Assembly: GCF_041821085.1 (NCBI RefSeq)
Contig: NZ_JBGUAZ010000001.1
Span: forward strand, 434,001-498,000
Direction: 5' to 3'
DNA: 64,000 nucleotides
Source: Natrinema sp. HArc-T2
Lineage (GTDB): Archaea; Halobacteriota; Halobacteria; Halobacteriales; Natrialbaceae
This document shows positions 9,023 to 18,575 of the stretch, piece after piece. The first letter of the stretch is position 1, and each line of letters begins with the position of its first letter. The notes beneath the pieces are model-generated. The model saw only the letters and a program-made list of their open reading frames with translations, had not been told where the DNA came from and ran no database searches. Made by a program: the position numbers and the translations under genes.

Positions 9023-11706
9023 GAGTCGACCGTGTTCGCCTGCTGAATTTTAAATGCTATGGCGACGCCGATCTCACCCTCGAGCGCGGCGTGACCGTCG
9101 TTCACGGCGTCAACGGCAGCGGGAAGTCGACGCTGCTCGAGGCCGTCTTCTTTGCGCTCTACGGTTCGAAGGCCCTCGATGACCGCACGTTAGACGATGT
9201 CATCACGACCGGCGAAGACGAAAGCGAGGTCGAACTCTGGTTTACCCACGACGGTCGCGAATATCACGTCGAGCGCCGACTCAAACTCCGCGGTGACCGT
9301 GCCACGACGACGAAGTGCGTCCTCGAGACACCGACCGAGACGATCGAGGGGGCCCGCGACGTCCGCCGAGAGGTGACCGAACTCTTGCGAATGGACGCCG
9401 AGGCGTTCGTCAACTGCGCGTACGTCCGACAGGGCGAGGTCAACAAGCTCATCCACGCCTCGCCGAGCGACCGCCAGGACATGATCGACGATCTCCTCCA
9501 GCTGGGGGCACTCGAGGACTACCGCGAGCGGGCCAGCGACGCCCGACTCGGCGTCAAAACGGTACTCGACGGCCAGCGCGATGTACTCGACAATATCCAA
9601 CAGCAGGTCGAAGAAAAGGAGACACAGGATCTCCACACACAACTCAACGAACTCGAGTCTCGCCGTGCTGACCTCACCGAGGAGATCGACCACTACGAAA
9701 CACAGCGCGAGCAGGCCCGGGAGACCCTCGAGACCGCCGAAGACGTCCTCGAGCGCTACGAAGAGACTCGCGAAGAGATCGTCACGCTCGAGGACGAGAT
9801 CGAGGACCTCCAGTCGAAAATCGCCGATACCGAACGGGAGCGCGAGGACGCGAGCGACGAGATTAGCGAGCACAGAACGCGACGCGAAGCGCTCGCCGAC
9901 GAGCGTGCCGACCTGCTCGAGACGGTCGGTTTCGAGACGACCGACCCCGACGATGCAGTCATCAAGACCCGAATCGAGGAACTCGACGCACGCGACGAGG
10001 ACCTCCGTGACGATCTCGAGGATGTCCGGGTGACGATCACGGAGGGGACAAACGAGATCGAGCGACTGCGCACGGAGGCCGACGACCTCGAGGCGCAGGC
10101 CGAAGCCGCCCGAGAAGACGCCGACGACCTCACAGCGCGAATCGAGGACGACGAGGAGACGATTGCCGACCGGGAAGCGAAACTCGAGGACCTCGACGCG
10201 GAGATCGCGGACGCACGGGCGGCATTCGACGACGCTCCCGTCGACTTCGGGACGAGCGAATCTCACCTCGAGTCTCTCAAAGCCGACCGCGAGGAGTTGA
10301 GCGCAGCGATCAACGACATCACCGCGGACATCCGGACCGCCGAGAACGCGATCGAAGAGGGCGAACGGCTGCTCGAGGAAGGCAAATGTCCGGAGTGTGG
10401 CCAGCCCGTCGAGGACTCGCCACACGTCGACGTGCTGGACGATCGCCGGGCGGAGCGTGACGAGTTAGCGACCGAACGCGACGAACTCGAGGCCGAGCGC
10501 GACGAGTTAGACGAACGGATCGACCGCGCCGAGGCCTTACTCGAGGCCGAGCGACGGGTCGACCGGCTCGAGGACAACCGCGAGAACGTCGAACAGTTAC
10601 TCGCCGAGAAACGCGACAGCGTTGCGGACCGGCGCGACCAGCGCGACCAGCTGCGAGCGGACGCCGACGAGTACGAGACCGAGGCCGAGGCGAAGCGAGC
10701 CGCCGCCGACGAACGCGAAGCCGAGGTGGCTGACGCACGGGCAGCCATCGGCGAACTCAACACCAAGCGCGGGGAACTCAAGGAGACGATCCAGACGCTC
10801 GAGCGGATCTCTGAGATCACCGACGTGCGAGCCACGCTCGAAACCGAGATCGACCGGCTTCGCGAGCGCATCACGGACTGGGAGGAGATCAACGAGGAGC
10901 GTCGCGAGACCCTCTCGGCGAAACGCGAACGCAAGCGCGATCTCGAGTCCGAATTCGACGACGAGCGAGTCGAAACCGCCCGAGAGGACAAGCGAAACGC
11001 CGAGCAGTACATCGAGCAGGTCGACGAGAAACTCGCCGACCTCGAGTCCGAGCGCGACGAGGTACAGGGGGCGATTGGCAGCGTCGACGAGAAACTCGCC
11101 GAACTCGAGCGACTTCGCGAGCGCTTAGAGCGCGTCGAGGCCCAGTGTAAGCACCTCGAGTCGCTGTATGGAGAAGCTGAGACGCTCCAAACGACCTACG
11201 GCGAGTTGCGGGCGGAACTGCGCCAGCGCAACGTCGAGACCTTGGAACGGCTGCTCAACGAGACGTTCGACCTAGTCTATCAGAACGACTCCTACGCGGC
11301 GATCGATCTCGACGGCGACTACCGGCTGACGGTCTATCAGAAAGACGGCGAAGCCTTAGAGCCCGAGCAACTCTCGGGTGGCGAGCGGGCACTCTTTAAT
11401 CTCAGCCTGCGGTGTGCGATCTACCGGCTGCTGGCCGAAGGGGTCGAGGGAACCGCGCCGATGCCGCCGCTCATCCTCGACGAGCCGACGGTCTTCCTCG
11501 ATTCGGGTCACGTCACCCAACTCGTCTCGCTGATCGAATCGATGCGCAACGACTTCGGTGTCGAACAGATCGTCGTCGTCAGCCACGACGAGGAACTCGT
11601 CGGGGCGGCCGATTCGCTCGTCCGCGTCGAGAAGGATGCGACGTCGAACCGCTCGCGACTCGAGCGCGGCGAGCCCCCGGAGGCGGAACTCCTCGCGTCG
11701 GAGTGA
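9019..11706 (+). CDS. rad50: DNA repair ATPase Rad50
   Basis: This 895-aa SMC-like ATPase partners Mre11. Walker A is GVNGSGKST at residues 30-38, the ABC signature [13 protein letters not shown] lies near residue 785, and Walker [12 protein letters not shown] follows. Between them run two very long coiled coils around the zinc hook CPEC at residues 457-460, through which two Rad50 dimers join. The coiled coils are full of Glu/Asp/Arg repeats, which also create long spurious open frames on the opposite strand. Length is normal for haloarchaeal Rad50. Confidence 0.97.
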   Translation: MRVDRVRLLNFKCYGDADLTLERGVTVVHGVNGSGKSTLLEAVFFALYGSKALDDRTLDDVITTGEDESEVELWFTHDGREYHVERRLKLRGDRATTTKCVLETPTETIEGARDVRREVTELLRMDAEAFVNCAYVRQGEVNKLIHASPSDRQDMIDDLLQLGALEDYRERASDARLGVKTVLDGQRDVLDNIQQQVEEKETQDLHTQLNELESRRADLTEEIDHYETQREQARETLETAEDVLERYEETREEIVTLEDEIEDLQSKIADTEREREDASDEISEHRTRREALADERADLLETVGFETTDPDDAVIKTRIEELDARDEDLRDDLEDVRVTITEGTNEIERLRTEADDLEAQAEAAREDADDLTARIEDDEETIADREAKLEDLDAEIADARAAFDDAPVDFGTSESHLESLKADREELSAAINDITADIRTAENAIEEGERLLEEGKCPECGQPVEDSPHVDVLDDRRAERDELATERDELEAERDELDERIDRAEALLEAERRVDRLEDNRENVEQLLAEKRDSVADRRDQRDQLRADADEYETEAEAKRAAADEREAEVADARAAIGELNTKRGELKETIQTLERISEITDVRATLETEIDRLRERITDWEEINEERRETLSAKRERKRDLESEFDDERVETAREDKRNAEQYIEQVDEKLADLESERDEVQGAIGSVDEKLAELERLRERLERVEAQCKHLESLYGEAETLQTTYGELRAELRQRNVETLERLLNETFDLVYQNDSYAAIDLDGDYRLTVYQKDGEALEPEQLSGGERALFNLSLRCAIYRLLAEGVEGTAPMPPLILDEPTVFLDSGHVTQLVSLIESMRNDFGVEQIVVVSHDEELVGAADSLVRVEKDATSNRSRLERGEPPEAELLASE

Positions 11707-11740
11707 GGCCGCTCGAGGCTCGACTCGAGCGGCCCCTCGC

Positions 11741-12199
11741 TCAGTTGGAGTCGTCGGTCTCGTCCGCCGATGCAGCCGCCGGTCGGATCGTCTCGAGTGC
11801 GGTCTCACAGGTGTCGGTAACCTGATAGCCCCGTTCGCCGGCGACCTCGGTCTCCTCGAGCAAGCCGGCAGCCACAAGCACCGTCAGCCGACCGTGTAGG
11901 TCGCTTTCACAGAACTCGTAGGCGTCGAGTAGGGTGCGGACGCCGAGTGGCCCCCGTGTCGCGAGCTCGAGCAACAGTCCGAGCGTTTCCTCGTCGTGAA
12001 CGTTCGTGAGCAGCGTCAGCACCGGGTCGCCGACGCTGCGGGTAGCCGTCTCGAGGGGCGATTCACCGTCGACGGGTTCTAAGCGGTCGTTCTGAACGTA
12101 GCACTCGTTGCCGGTTTCGGGATCGCGAACGAGACTTGCACTGTCGGAGTGTTTGAGAAGCAGGTATCGTTTGCCGGTGTCGTCCTTGACGGTATTCAT
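11741..12199 (-). CDS. haloarchaeal conserved protein with helix-turn-helix-like C-terminal half
   Basis: This 152-aa acidic protein has an N-terminal part (GKRYLLLKHSDSASLVRDPETG) that looks like a small beta domain. A helical region follows (VLTLLTNVHDEETLGLLLELATRGPLGVRTLL) and reads like a winged-helix fold with HGRLTVLVAAGLLEE as recognition part. It is convergent with rad50 and overlaps the upstream membrane-protein gene by 4 nt (ATGA), so the two are expressed together. I recognise it only as a haloarchaeal conserved protein; a regulatory role is inference. Confidence 0.72.
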   Translation of the reverse strand: MNTVKDDTGKRYLLLKHSDSASLVRDPETGNECYVQNDRLEPVDGESPLETATRSVGDPVLTLLTNVHDEETLGLLLELATRGPLGVRTLLDAYEFCESDLHGRLTVLVAAGLLEETEVAGERGYQVTDTCETALETIRPAAASADETDDSN

Positions 12200-12765
12200 T
12201 TGCGATCGGATCGGGTCGGTGACTGTGGTTGGGCACCGTCCCCCGAAGCCGTTTCGGTTGCCTCGCTCGCTGATGGGGTCCCGTCAGCAGAGTCGTCGTC
12301 CGCTGCACCGTCGTCGCTATCGGCTCGAAACGCACGGTAGCGTCGTCCGGCAAGTCCGAACAGGACGATCCCAGCGCCAACGAGGATACCGCCGCGAGTT
12401 GCATCGCCTTCGAATACCAGCAGTAAGGCCCCGATCGAGACGATGAAGAGGGCGGCGTTGATGACCAACACCAGCCCCCAGAACGCCTGTAGGATGTCGC
12501 TTGGAACGTCCGTCTCGGCGGTGGACACGCTCGGCACGTCGATCGCACTTTCGGCCCCATCCGCATCCGGCTCGTCCTCGGTCGCCACCTGCGGAATCGT
12601 CAGCCCGTCGCTGTCGGGATCGTAGAACTCCTCCTCGGGGTCCCACTCCTCGGGTTCGTTCTCGGTCCGGTCGAATACCACATGGAAATCGATGATAAGC
12701 GGGCGGAAAAGCGTTCGCTTCGCGATCTGTTTCAGATACTCGGTCGAAACTGTGGTCCGGCGCAT
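12196..12765 (-). CDS. haloarchaeal membrane protein with two transmembrane helices
   Basis: This 189-aa protein has a basic N-terminus, a long acidic segment to about residue 85, two transmembrane helices (about 90-112 and 122-140) with a short loop, and an acidic disordered tail. No enzymatic motif is visible. It overlaps the following HTH-like gene by 4 nt, suggesting a membrane-anchored partner of that protein. The function is not known to me. Confidence 0.72.
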   Translation of the reverse strand: MRRTTVSTEYLKQIAKRTLFRPLIIDFHVVFDRTENEPEEWDPEEEFYDPDSDGLTIPQVATEDEPDADGAESAIDVPSVSTAETDVPSDILQAFWGLVLVINAALFIVSIGALLLVFEGDATRGGILVGAGIVLFGLAGRRYRAFRADSDDGAADDDSADGTPSASEATETASGDGAQPQSPTRSDRK

Positions 12766-12808
12766 ACGTTGATCGTCGTTGCGCCGGAAACCGGTACCGC
12801 AGCCGGTC

Positions 12809-12985
12809 TTAGGCCAGGTCCTCGAGCGTGAGCGTCTGGGAGGTCTCTACCCACGCGAGGGGGTTCTCCGCGTCGTAGAAGACGACGCCGTCGTCGGTCT
12901 CATAGGATTCGATCGTCGCGGTCCCGTCAGGAATGCTACTCGGCTCGCTCCGATCTGCCGCGTCGTCGTTTAGATGGGAAGACAT
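12809..12985 (-). CDS. 58-aa acidic haloarchaeal protein
   Basis: A short frame starts at the ATG at 12985 and ends with TAA at 12809. It encodes a hydrophilic start, then GTATIESYETDDGVVFYD and AENPLAWVETSQTLTLEDLA, a compact beta-rich acidic domain. Codon usage is strongly haloarchaeal. A TATA-like GCATATAACC lies about 27 nt before the ATG. I recognise the Y-x-x-x-x-P-L-A-W-V/I pattern from small conserved haloarchaeal proteins of unknown function. Confidence 0.75.
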   Translation of the reverse strand: MSSHLNDDAADRSEPSSIPDGTATIESYETDDGVVFYDAENPLAWVETSQTLTLEDLA

Positions 12986-13020
12986 ATCCAGTATCCGGTT
13001 ATATGCTATGTGTTACCACG

Positions 13021-13143
13021 TTAAATGTCTTCTTGCTTCTGCAAGGCTTGTGTGTAGTTGTCCATCTCGTCGTTTGTGACGGAGACGGATGCCTCGAGCC
13101 AGGTGTCGAAGACGGTCTCGGCGAGCGGTGAATCTGGGGGTTT
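13021..13143 (-). pseudogene. possible gene remnant without a start codon
   Basis: The minus strand is open for 41 codons between two TAA stops. It encodes residues with haloarchaeal protein-like composition, including ETVFDTWLEASVSVTNDEM and ending in QALQKQEDI. No ATG or GTG opens the first 26 codons; the only ATG would give a 14-residue peptide. This looks like the C-terminal stub of a lost gene, or chance coding character. It sits directly upstream of the polymerase gene on the other strand. Confidence 0.3.
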
Positions 13144-13171
13144 TTAGCCGCCGCCTGCCAACCCCAGTACC

Positions 13172-15901
13172 ATGACTGAGGCGGGCCAGACCGGGCTCAC
13201 GGATTTCGGCGACGAGTCCGACGACAGTGACGACCGGCCGGCAGAAGAGGCTGTTGCCGTCGCTGGCAACGGCGGGACCGACGCCGCGGAGGTGATTGAC
13301 GTCCTCGAGGAGACGCTTCCTGAACCCGAGGGCGACCTCGAACTCGCGGTGATGCAGGTCGATTACACCATCGCCGGCTACGGCGACGAGGAGCGACCGA
13401 TCATGCACGTTTTCGGGCGCACGCCCGACGGCGAGTTAGAGCACGTCCAGGTGGTCGGCTTCAAACCGTACTTCTATGCGCCGACGGACACGCTTGAGCG
13501 ACCACCCGAAGAGGCCTACGACCGGCTGACGGGCAGCCGAGAGTTCGATCACGATGGTGAGCCCTACGAGAGTATCCGCGGCGAGAAACTCACCAAAATC
13601 TTCGGCCAGACGCCACGGGATGTCGGGCAAGTGCGTGATGACTTCGACCACTACGAGGCCGACATCCTCTTTCCGAACCGGTTTCTGATCGACAAGGACG
13701 TCCGGAGCGGGATCCGGGTGCCCGAACGGCGCGCTGACGACGACTCGCTGGTCGTTCCTCACGACGAAGTCGAGGCTGCAGACGTCGACGCCGACCCGCG
13801 CATCAACACCTTCGACATCGAGGTCGACGACCGCTCGGGCTTTCCCGAGGACGGTGAAGAACCGATCGTTTGTCTCACCAGCCACGACTCCTATCGCGAC
13901 GAGTACGTCATGTGGCTCTACGAGGCACCCATCGGCGACGGGCCGATTCCCGGCGAAATAGACGACTACGAGCCGATCGAGGGCGTGATCGACCACGAGG
14001 TCCGGAGCTTCGCGGAGGAAGAAGCGATGCTCGAGGCCTTCATCGAGTATATCGACGCAACCGATCCGGATATCCTGACCGGGTGGAACTTCGAGGACTT
14101 CGACGCGCCCTATTTCCTTGACCGGCTCGAGGAACTCGCCGGCCCCCACCACGAGTACGATCTCTCGATCGATCGCCTCTCGCGGGTCGACGAGGTCTGG
14201 CGCAGCAACTGGGGCGGCCCCGACATCAAGGGGCGGATCGTCTTCGACCTGCTGTATGGCTACCAGCGGATGGTGTTCTCCGAACTCGACTCCTACCGGC
14301 TCGACGCCGTCGGCGAAGTCGAACTCGGCGTCGGCAAAGAGCGCTACGCCGGCGACATCGGCGACCTCTGGGAGGACGACCCGACGCGACTGCTCGAGTA
14401 CAACCTCCGGGACGTGGAACTCTGTGTCGAACTCGATCGCCAGCAGGAGATCATCCCCTTCTGGGACGAAGTGCGGTCGTTCGTCGGCTGTAAACTCGAG
14501 GACGCCCCCACCCCCGGCGACGCGGTCGACATGTACGTCCTCCACGAGGCCCACGGTCGTTTCGCGTTGCCCTCGAAGGGCCAACAGGAGGCCGGCGATG
14601 AGTACGAGGGCGGCGCGGTGTTCGAGCCGATTACGGGCGTCAAGGAGAACGTCACCGTGCTCGACCTCAAGTCGCTGTATCCGATGTGTATGACGACGAT
14701 CAACGCCTCGCCGGAGACGAAAGTCGACCCCGACGAGTACGACGGCGAGACCTATGTCGCGCCCACGGGCACACACTTCCGGAAGGAACCGGACGGCGTG
14801 AACCGGGAGATGATCACGGAACTGCTCGACGAGCGCGAGGAAAAGAAGGCGCTCCGGAACGAACACGAACCCGGGTCGCCCGAGTACGAGCAGTACGACC
14901 GGCAGCAAGGAGCTGTCAAGGTTATTATGAATTCGTTGTACGGTGTGTCGGGATGGGATAAATTCCGTCTCTATGATAAAGAGGCAGCAGCCGCAATTAC
15001 CGCGACTGGCCGCGACGTCATCGAGTTTACGGACGAAGCGGCAAACGAACTGGAGTATCAAGTTACGTATGGGGACACCGACTCGGTCATGCTCGAGCTC
15101 GGCCCCGACGTTCCCAAAGAAGATGCGCTCGAGCAGTCCTTCGAGATCGAGGAGTACATCAACGAACGGTACGACGACTTCGCGATCGAGGAGCTAAACG
15201 CTGAGGAGCATCGGTTCCAGATCGAGTTCGAAAAACTCTACCGGCGCTTTTTCCAGGCGGGCAAAAAGAAACGCTACGCTGGCCACATCACCTGGAAGGA
15301 AGGCAAAGACGTCGACGACATCGACATCGTCGGCTTCGAATACCAGCGCTCCGACATCGCGCCGATCACCAAGGAAGTGCAACACCGGGTCATCGAGATG
15401 ATCGTCCGCGAGGGCGACGTGGAAGGTGCCAAGGAGTACGTCAACGGGATCATCGAGGACGTGCTGGCGGGCGAGATTTCGCTCGAGGAGATCGCCATCC
15501 CCGGCGGGATCGGCAAGCGACTCGACAACTACGACACCGACACGGCACAGGTCCGCGGGGCGAAGTACGCCAACCTCCTGTTGGGAACCAACTTTCAGCG
15601 CGGGAGCAAACCCAAACGGCTGTATCTCGACCGCGTCGATCCCTCGTTCTTCGAGCGTCTCGAGGACGAGGAAGGGTTCGACGCTCGCACGGACCCGCTC
15701 TATGGTGCGTTCAAGCGCGATCCGGACGTGATCTGTTTCGAGTACGACGACCAGATCCCCGAGGAGTTCGAAGTCGACTACGATACGATGCTCGAGAAGA
15801 CGCTCCAGGGCCCGATCGAGCGCATTCTCGAAGCACTGGGCGTCTCGTGGGAGGAGATTAAAAGCGGCCAAGAGCAGAAGGGCCTGGATAGCTTCATGTA
15901 G
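13172..15901 (+). CDS. polB: family B replicative DNA polymerase, intein-free
   Basis: This 909-aa polymerase has a 3'-5' exonuclease domain with Exo I NTFDIEVDD and Exo II GWNFEDFDAPY, then the polymerase domain. Motif A is DLKSLYP (Asp498), motif B KVIMNSLYG (from Lys583) and motif C YGDTDS (Tyr633, Asp635, Asp637), followed by KKRYAG. It is the main archaeal chromosomal family-B enzyme. Haloarchaeal homologues often carry inteins at these motifs; this copy has none and all catalytic residues are present. Bases from about 14921 to 15070 use AT-ending codons (AAT, AAA, GAT, TAT, ATT) unlike the rest of the gene. Confidence 0.97.
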   Translation: MTEAGQTGLTDFGDESDDSDDRPAEEAVAVAGNGGTDAAEVIDVLEETLPEPEGDLELAVMQVDYTIAGYGDEERPIMHVFGRTPDGELEHVQVVGFKPYFYAPTDTLERPPEEAYDRLTGSREFDHDGEPYESIRGEKLTKIFGQTPRDVGQVRDDFDHYEADILFPNRFLIDKDVRSGIRVPERRADDDSLVVPHDEVEAADVDADPRINTFDIEVDDRSGFPEDGEEPIVCLTSHDSYRDEYVMWLYEAPIGDGPIPGEIDDYEPIEGVIDHEVRSFAEEEAMLEAFIEYIDATDPDILTGWNFEDFDAPYFLDRLEELAGPHHEYDLSIDRLSRVDEVWRSNWGGPDIKGRIVFDLLYGYQRMVFSELDSYRLDAVGEVELGVGKERYAGDIGDLWEDDPTRLLEYNLRDVELCVELDRQQEIIPFWDEVRSFVGCKLEDAPTPGDAVDMYVLHEAHGRFALPSKGQQEAGDEYEGGAVFEPITGVKENVTVLDLKSLYPMCMTTINASPETKVDPDEYDGETYVAPTGTHFRKEPDGVNREMITELLDEREEKKALRNEHEPGSPEYEQYDRQQGAVKVIMNSLYGVSGWDKFRLYDKEAAAAITATGRDVIEFTDEAANELEYQVTYGDTDSVMLELGPDVPKEDALEQSFEIEEYINERYDDFAIEELNAEEHRFQIEFEKLYRRFFQAGKKKRYAGHITWKEGKDVDDIDIVGFEYQRSDIAPITKEVQHRVIEMIVREGDVEGAKEYVNGIIEDVLAGEISLEEIAIPGGIGKRLDNYDTDTAQVRGAKYANLLLGTNFQRGSKPKRLYLDRVDPSFFERLEDEEGFDARTDPLYGAFKRDPDVICFEYDDQIPEEFEVDYDTMLEKTLQGPIERILEALGVSWEEIKSGQEQKGLDSFM

Positions 15902-16113
15902 CTTGGAACACCCGTCTGACCTCGAGCAATCGATTCGCGGTCAGCTGTCGCGCTCGAACCGAACAGCCCCGGTTTTGGACGCTCTCGAGCCGTCCCGTGT
16001 CCAGAACTTGCCAGTTGCCGCGGTTTCGCAATAGACGGGTCATATGATGGATTGTCTCGGCCTATGGGAACAGTGGTTTCCAAATAGAAAACTTATTTTG
16101 CGAATAGAAGACA

Positions 16114-16129
16114 GTATCCAGTTGGATAC
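16114..16129. promoter_or_regulatory. palindrome upstream of sufC, candidate operator
   Basis: GTATCCA-GT-TGGATAC is a perfect inverted repeat with 7-bp arms, ending 47 nt before the sufC start. An AT-rich box (AACTTATTTTG) lies about 15-25 nt upstream of it and a weaker one (CGTTATCAG) just downstream, so a bound protein would interfere with transcription. It is a plausible site for an iron or redox regulator of the suf operon. The binder is unknown. Confidence 0.55.
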
Positions 16130-16176
16130 GAAACCGTTATCAGTCATACGACCCACCTTTGAGGTGACAGAGTACT

Positions 16177-17082
16177 ATGGCACGTCTCGAACTACGTAAC
16201 CTGCACGCGGAAGTGGCGGAGGGCGACGAGAAAATTCTCGAGGGCGTCGATCTCGAGGTCGAATCCGGCGAGATCCACGCCCTGATGGGGCCGAACGGCT
16301 CCGGGAAGTCGACGACCGCGAAGGTCATCGCCGGCCACCCGGCCTACGAGATCACCGACGGTGAGGTCCTGTTGCACCTCGAGGACGAGGAGTTCGGCGA
16401 GGACATCGAGATCGACGAGGACCAGCGCACCTGGGACCTGCTGGATCTCGAGCCGAACGAACGCGCCGCGCTCGGTATTTTCCTCGCCTTCCAGTACCCC
16501 GCCGAGATCGAGGGCGTCACGATGACGAACTTCCTTCGCACGGCGCTCAACGCCAAGATCGAAGAGCGCGAGGAGCTCTTTGAGGGCGAGGAGGGTGACG
16601 ACGAGGACGAGGACGAAGGCTTCGAGACCTCGCCGATGGAAGGTCCCGCGGACGAAGGCGAAGTCGGCGTCGCCGAGTTCCAGGAGATCCTCCAGGAGAA
16701 GATGAAGCAACTGGACATGGACGAGAAGTTCGCCCAGCGCTATCTCAACGCTGGCTTCTCCGGTGGGGAGAAAAAGCAGAACGAAGTGTTGCAGGCTGCC
16801 ATCCTCGAGCCGTCTATTGCTGTCCTCGACGAGATCGACTCCGGGCTCGACATCGACCGCCTGCAGGACGTTTCAACCGGCATCAACGCCTTGCGCGACG
16901 AGCAGGGCACCGGCGTCCTCCAGATCACGCACTACCAGCGTATTCTCGACTACGTCGAGCCCGATCACGTCCACGTGATGCTCGACGGCCAGATCGCCAA
17001 AAGCGGCGGTCCCGAACTTGCCGAAGAACTCGAGGACAAGGGGTACGACTGGGTCCGCGAGGAAGTCTACGGCACTGCGTAA
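16177..17082 (+). CDS. sufC: Fe-S cluster assembly ATPase SufC
   Basis: This 301-aa ABC-type ATPase energises the SufBCD scaffold that builds Fe-S clusters in the cytoplasm. Visible are Walker A GPNGSGKST, the signature FSGGEKKQNE, Walker B AVLDEIDSGLD and the switch histidine in ITHYQR. Between about residues 125 and 165 it carries an acidic insert (EGEEGDDEDEDEG) that makes it longer than bacterial SufC, a salt adaptation. It is the first gene of sufC-sufB-sufD, 61 nt before sufB. Confidence 0.96.
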   Translation: MARLELRNLHAEVAEGDEKILEGVDLEVESGEIHALMGPNGSGKSTTAKVIAGHPAYEITDGEVLLHLEDEEFGEDIEIDEDQRTWDLLDLEPNERAALGIFLAFQYPAEIEGVTMTNFLRTALNAKIEEREELFEGEEGDDEDEDEGFETSPMEGPADEGEVGVAEFQEILQEKMKQLDMDEKFAQRYLNAGFSGGEKKQNEVLQAAILEPSIAVLDEIDSGLDIDRLQDVSTGINALRDEQGTGVLQITHYQRILDYVEPDHVHVMLDGQIAKSGGPELAEELEDKGYDWVREEVYGTA

Positions 17083-17143
17083 CCGGATTCAGCTAGAACA
17101 AGCGTAATACCGCTACAGCCGTAACCATAATACTGATCAACCA

Positions 17144-18574
17144 ATGAGTTCCGATCAAGACCACCTAAAAGAGACTGACACCGAGGCCCGCTTCGAGTTC
17201 AAGAAAGAACAGAACGCCGCGGTCAAATCCGACAAGGGCCTGACCGAGGAGGTCATCCGCATGATCTCCGAGGACAAAGACGAGCCCGACTGGATGCTCG
17301 AGCGTCGCCTGCGCGCGCTCAAGCAGTACCAGAACATGCCGATGCCGACGGATTGGCCCGGTCAGCCGGACCTGACCGAACTGGACATCGAGGAGATCGT
17401 CCCCTACATCCGCCCGGACGTCGACAAGCGTGAAGGCGTCGACGACTGGACGGAGCTGCCCGACGAGATCAAAGACACCTTCGACAAGCTAGGCATTCCG
17501 GAAGCCGAGAAGAACGCCCTCTCGGGCGTCGGCGCCCAGTACGAGTCGGAGGTCGTCTACCAGAACATGCAAGAACAGTGGGAGGAGAAGGGTGTTATCT
17601 TCATGAACATGGACCGCGCGGTCCAGGAGCACCCTGACCTCGTCAAAGAGCACTTCATGACTTCCTGTGTGCCGCCAAGCGACAACAAGTTCGCTGCGCT
17701 ACACGGCGCCGTCTGGTCCGGCGGATCGTTCGTCTACGTCCCCGAGGGCGTCACCGTCGAGATGCCCGTCCAGGCGTACTTCCGCATGAACTCGGAAGGG
17801 ATGGGCCAGTTCGAGCACACGCTCATCATCGCCGAGGAAGGCTCCGAGGTTCACTACATCGAGGGCTGTTCCGCACCGAAATACGGCACCCACAACCTGC
17901 ACTCGGGTGGCGTCGAAGTCTTCGTCGGCGAGGACGCTCACGTCCAGTATTCGACCGTCCAGAACTGGTCGAAGAACACGTTCAACCTCAACACCAAGCG
18001 CGCCATCGTCGAAGAAAACGGCACGATGGAGTGGATCTCGGGCAGCATGGGCTCGAAAGCCACCATGCTCTACCCGTGTTCGATCCTCAAGGGTCGCGGC
18101 GCGACCGACACCCACATCACCATCGCCTTCGCCGGCGAGGGTCAGGACATCGACACCGGCGCGAAGGTCTACCACAACGCGCCAGACACGAGTTCGACCA
18201 TCGAGTCCAAGTCGATCTCCAAAGACGGCGGTCGCACCAACTACCGCGGCCTCGTCCACATCGCCGACGGTGCCGAGAACTCCTCGACTGCGGTGGAGTG
18301 TGACGCGCTGATGTTCGACAACGAGTCCACCTCGGACACCATGCCGTACATGGAGATCGAGGAGTCGAAAGTCGACGTCGCCCACGAGGCGACCGTCGGC
18401 AAGATCGGCGACGAGGACATCTTCTACCTCCAGTCCCGTGGGCTGGACGACGACGACGCCAAGAAGATGATCGTCGCCGGCTTCATCGAGCCGATCACGG
18501 AAGAACTGCCGATCGAGTACGCGGTCGAACTCAACCGCCTCATCGAACTCGAGATGGAGGGGAGCCTCGGATAA
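17144..18574 (+). CDS. sufB: Fe-S cluster assembly scaffold protein SufB
   Basis: This 476-aa protein forms the right-handed beta-helix scaffold on which Fe-S clusters are assembled together with SufC and SufD. The diagnostic stretches are EGCSAPKYGTHNLHSGGVE, the core IAFAGEGQDIDTGAKVYH and ESKSISKDGGRTNYRG, with family-conserved cysteines at EGCSAP and VECDAL. Length matches the family. It is separated from sufD by a single base. Confidence 0.96.
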   Translation: MSSDQDHLKETDTEARFEFKKEQNAAVKSDKGLTEEVIRMISEDKDEPDWMLERRLRALKQYQNMPMPTDWPGQPDLTELDIEEIVPYIRPDVDKREGVDDWTELPDEIKDTFDKLGIPEAEKNALSGVGAQYESEVVYQNMQEQWEEKGVIFMNMDRAVQEHPDLVKEHFMTSCVPPSDNKFAALHGAVWSGGSFVYVPEGVTVEMPVQAYFRMNSEGMGQFEHTLIIAEEGSEVHYIEGCSAPKYGTHNLHSGGVEVFVGEDAHVQYSTVQNWSKNTFNLNTKRAIVEENGTMEWISGSMGSKATMLYPCSILKGRGATDTHITIAFAGEGQDIDTGAKVYHNAPDTSSTIESKSISKDGGRTNYRGLVHIADGAENSSTAVECDALMFDNESTSDTMPYMEIEESKVDVAHEATVGKIGDEDIFYLQSRGLDDDDAKKMIVAGFIEPITEELPIEYAVELNRLIELEMEGSLG

Positions 18575-18575
18575 T

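Noticed and set aside
9190-10425. 411-codon frame on the minus strand opposite rad50
   Set aside because: It mirrors the Glu/Asp/Arg-rich coiled coil of Rad50; high GC in third positions removes stops from the opposite strand. It shows no domain and overlaps a certain gene.
13436-15061. 541-codon frame on the minus strand opposite polB
   Set aside because: Antisense shadow of the polymerase; composition is the mirror of an acidic haloarchaeal gene.
16154-16166. CACCT-TTG-AGGTG hairpin just before sufC
   Set aside because: Only five pairs with a three-base loop; too short to weigh against the stronger palindrome upstream.
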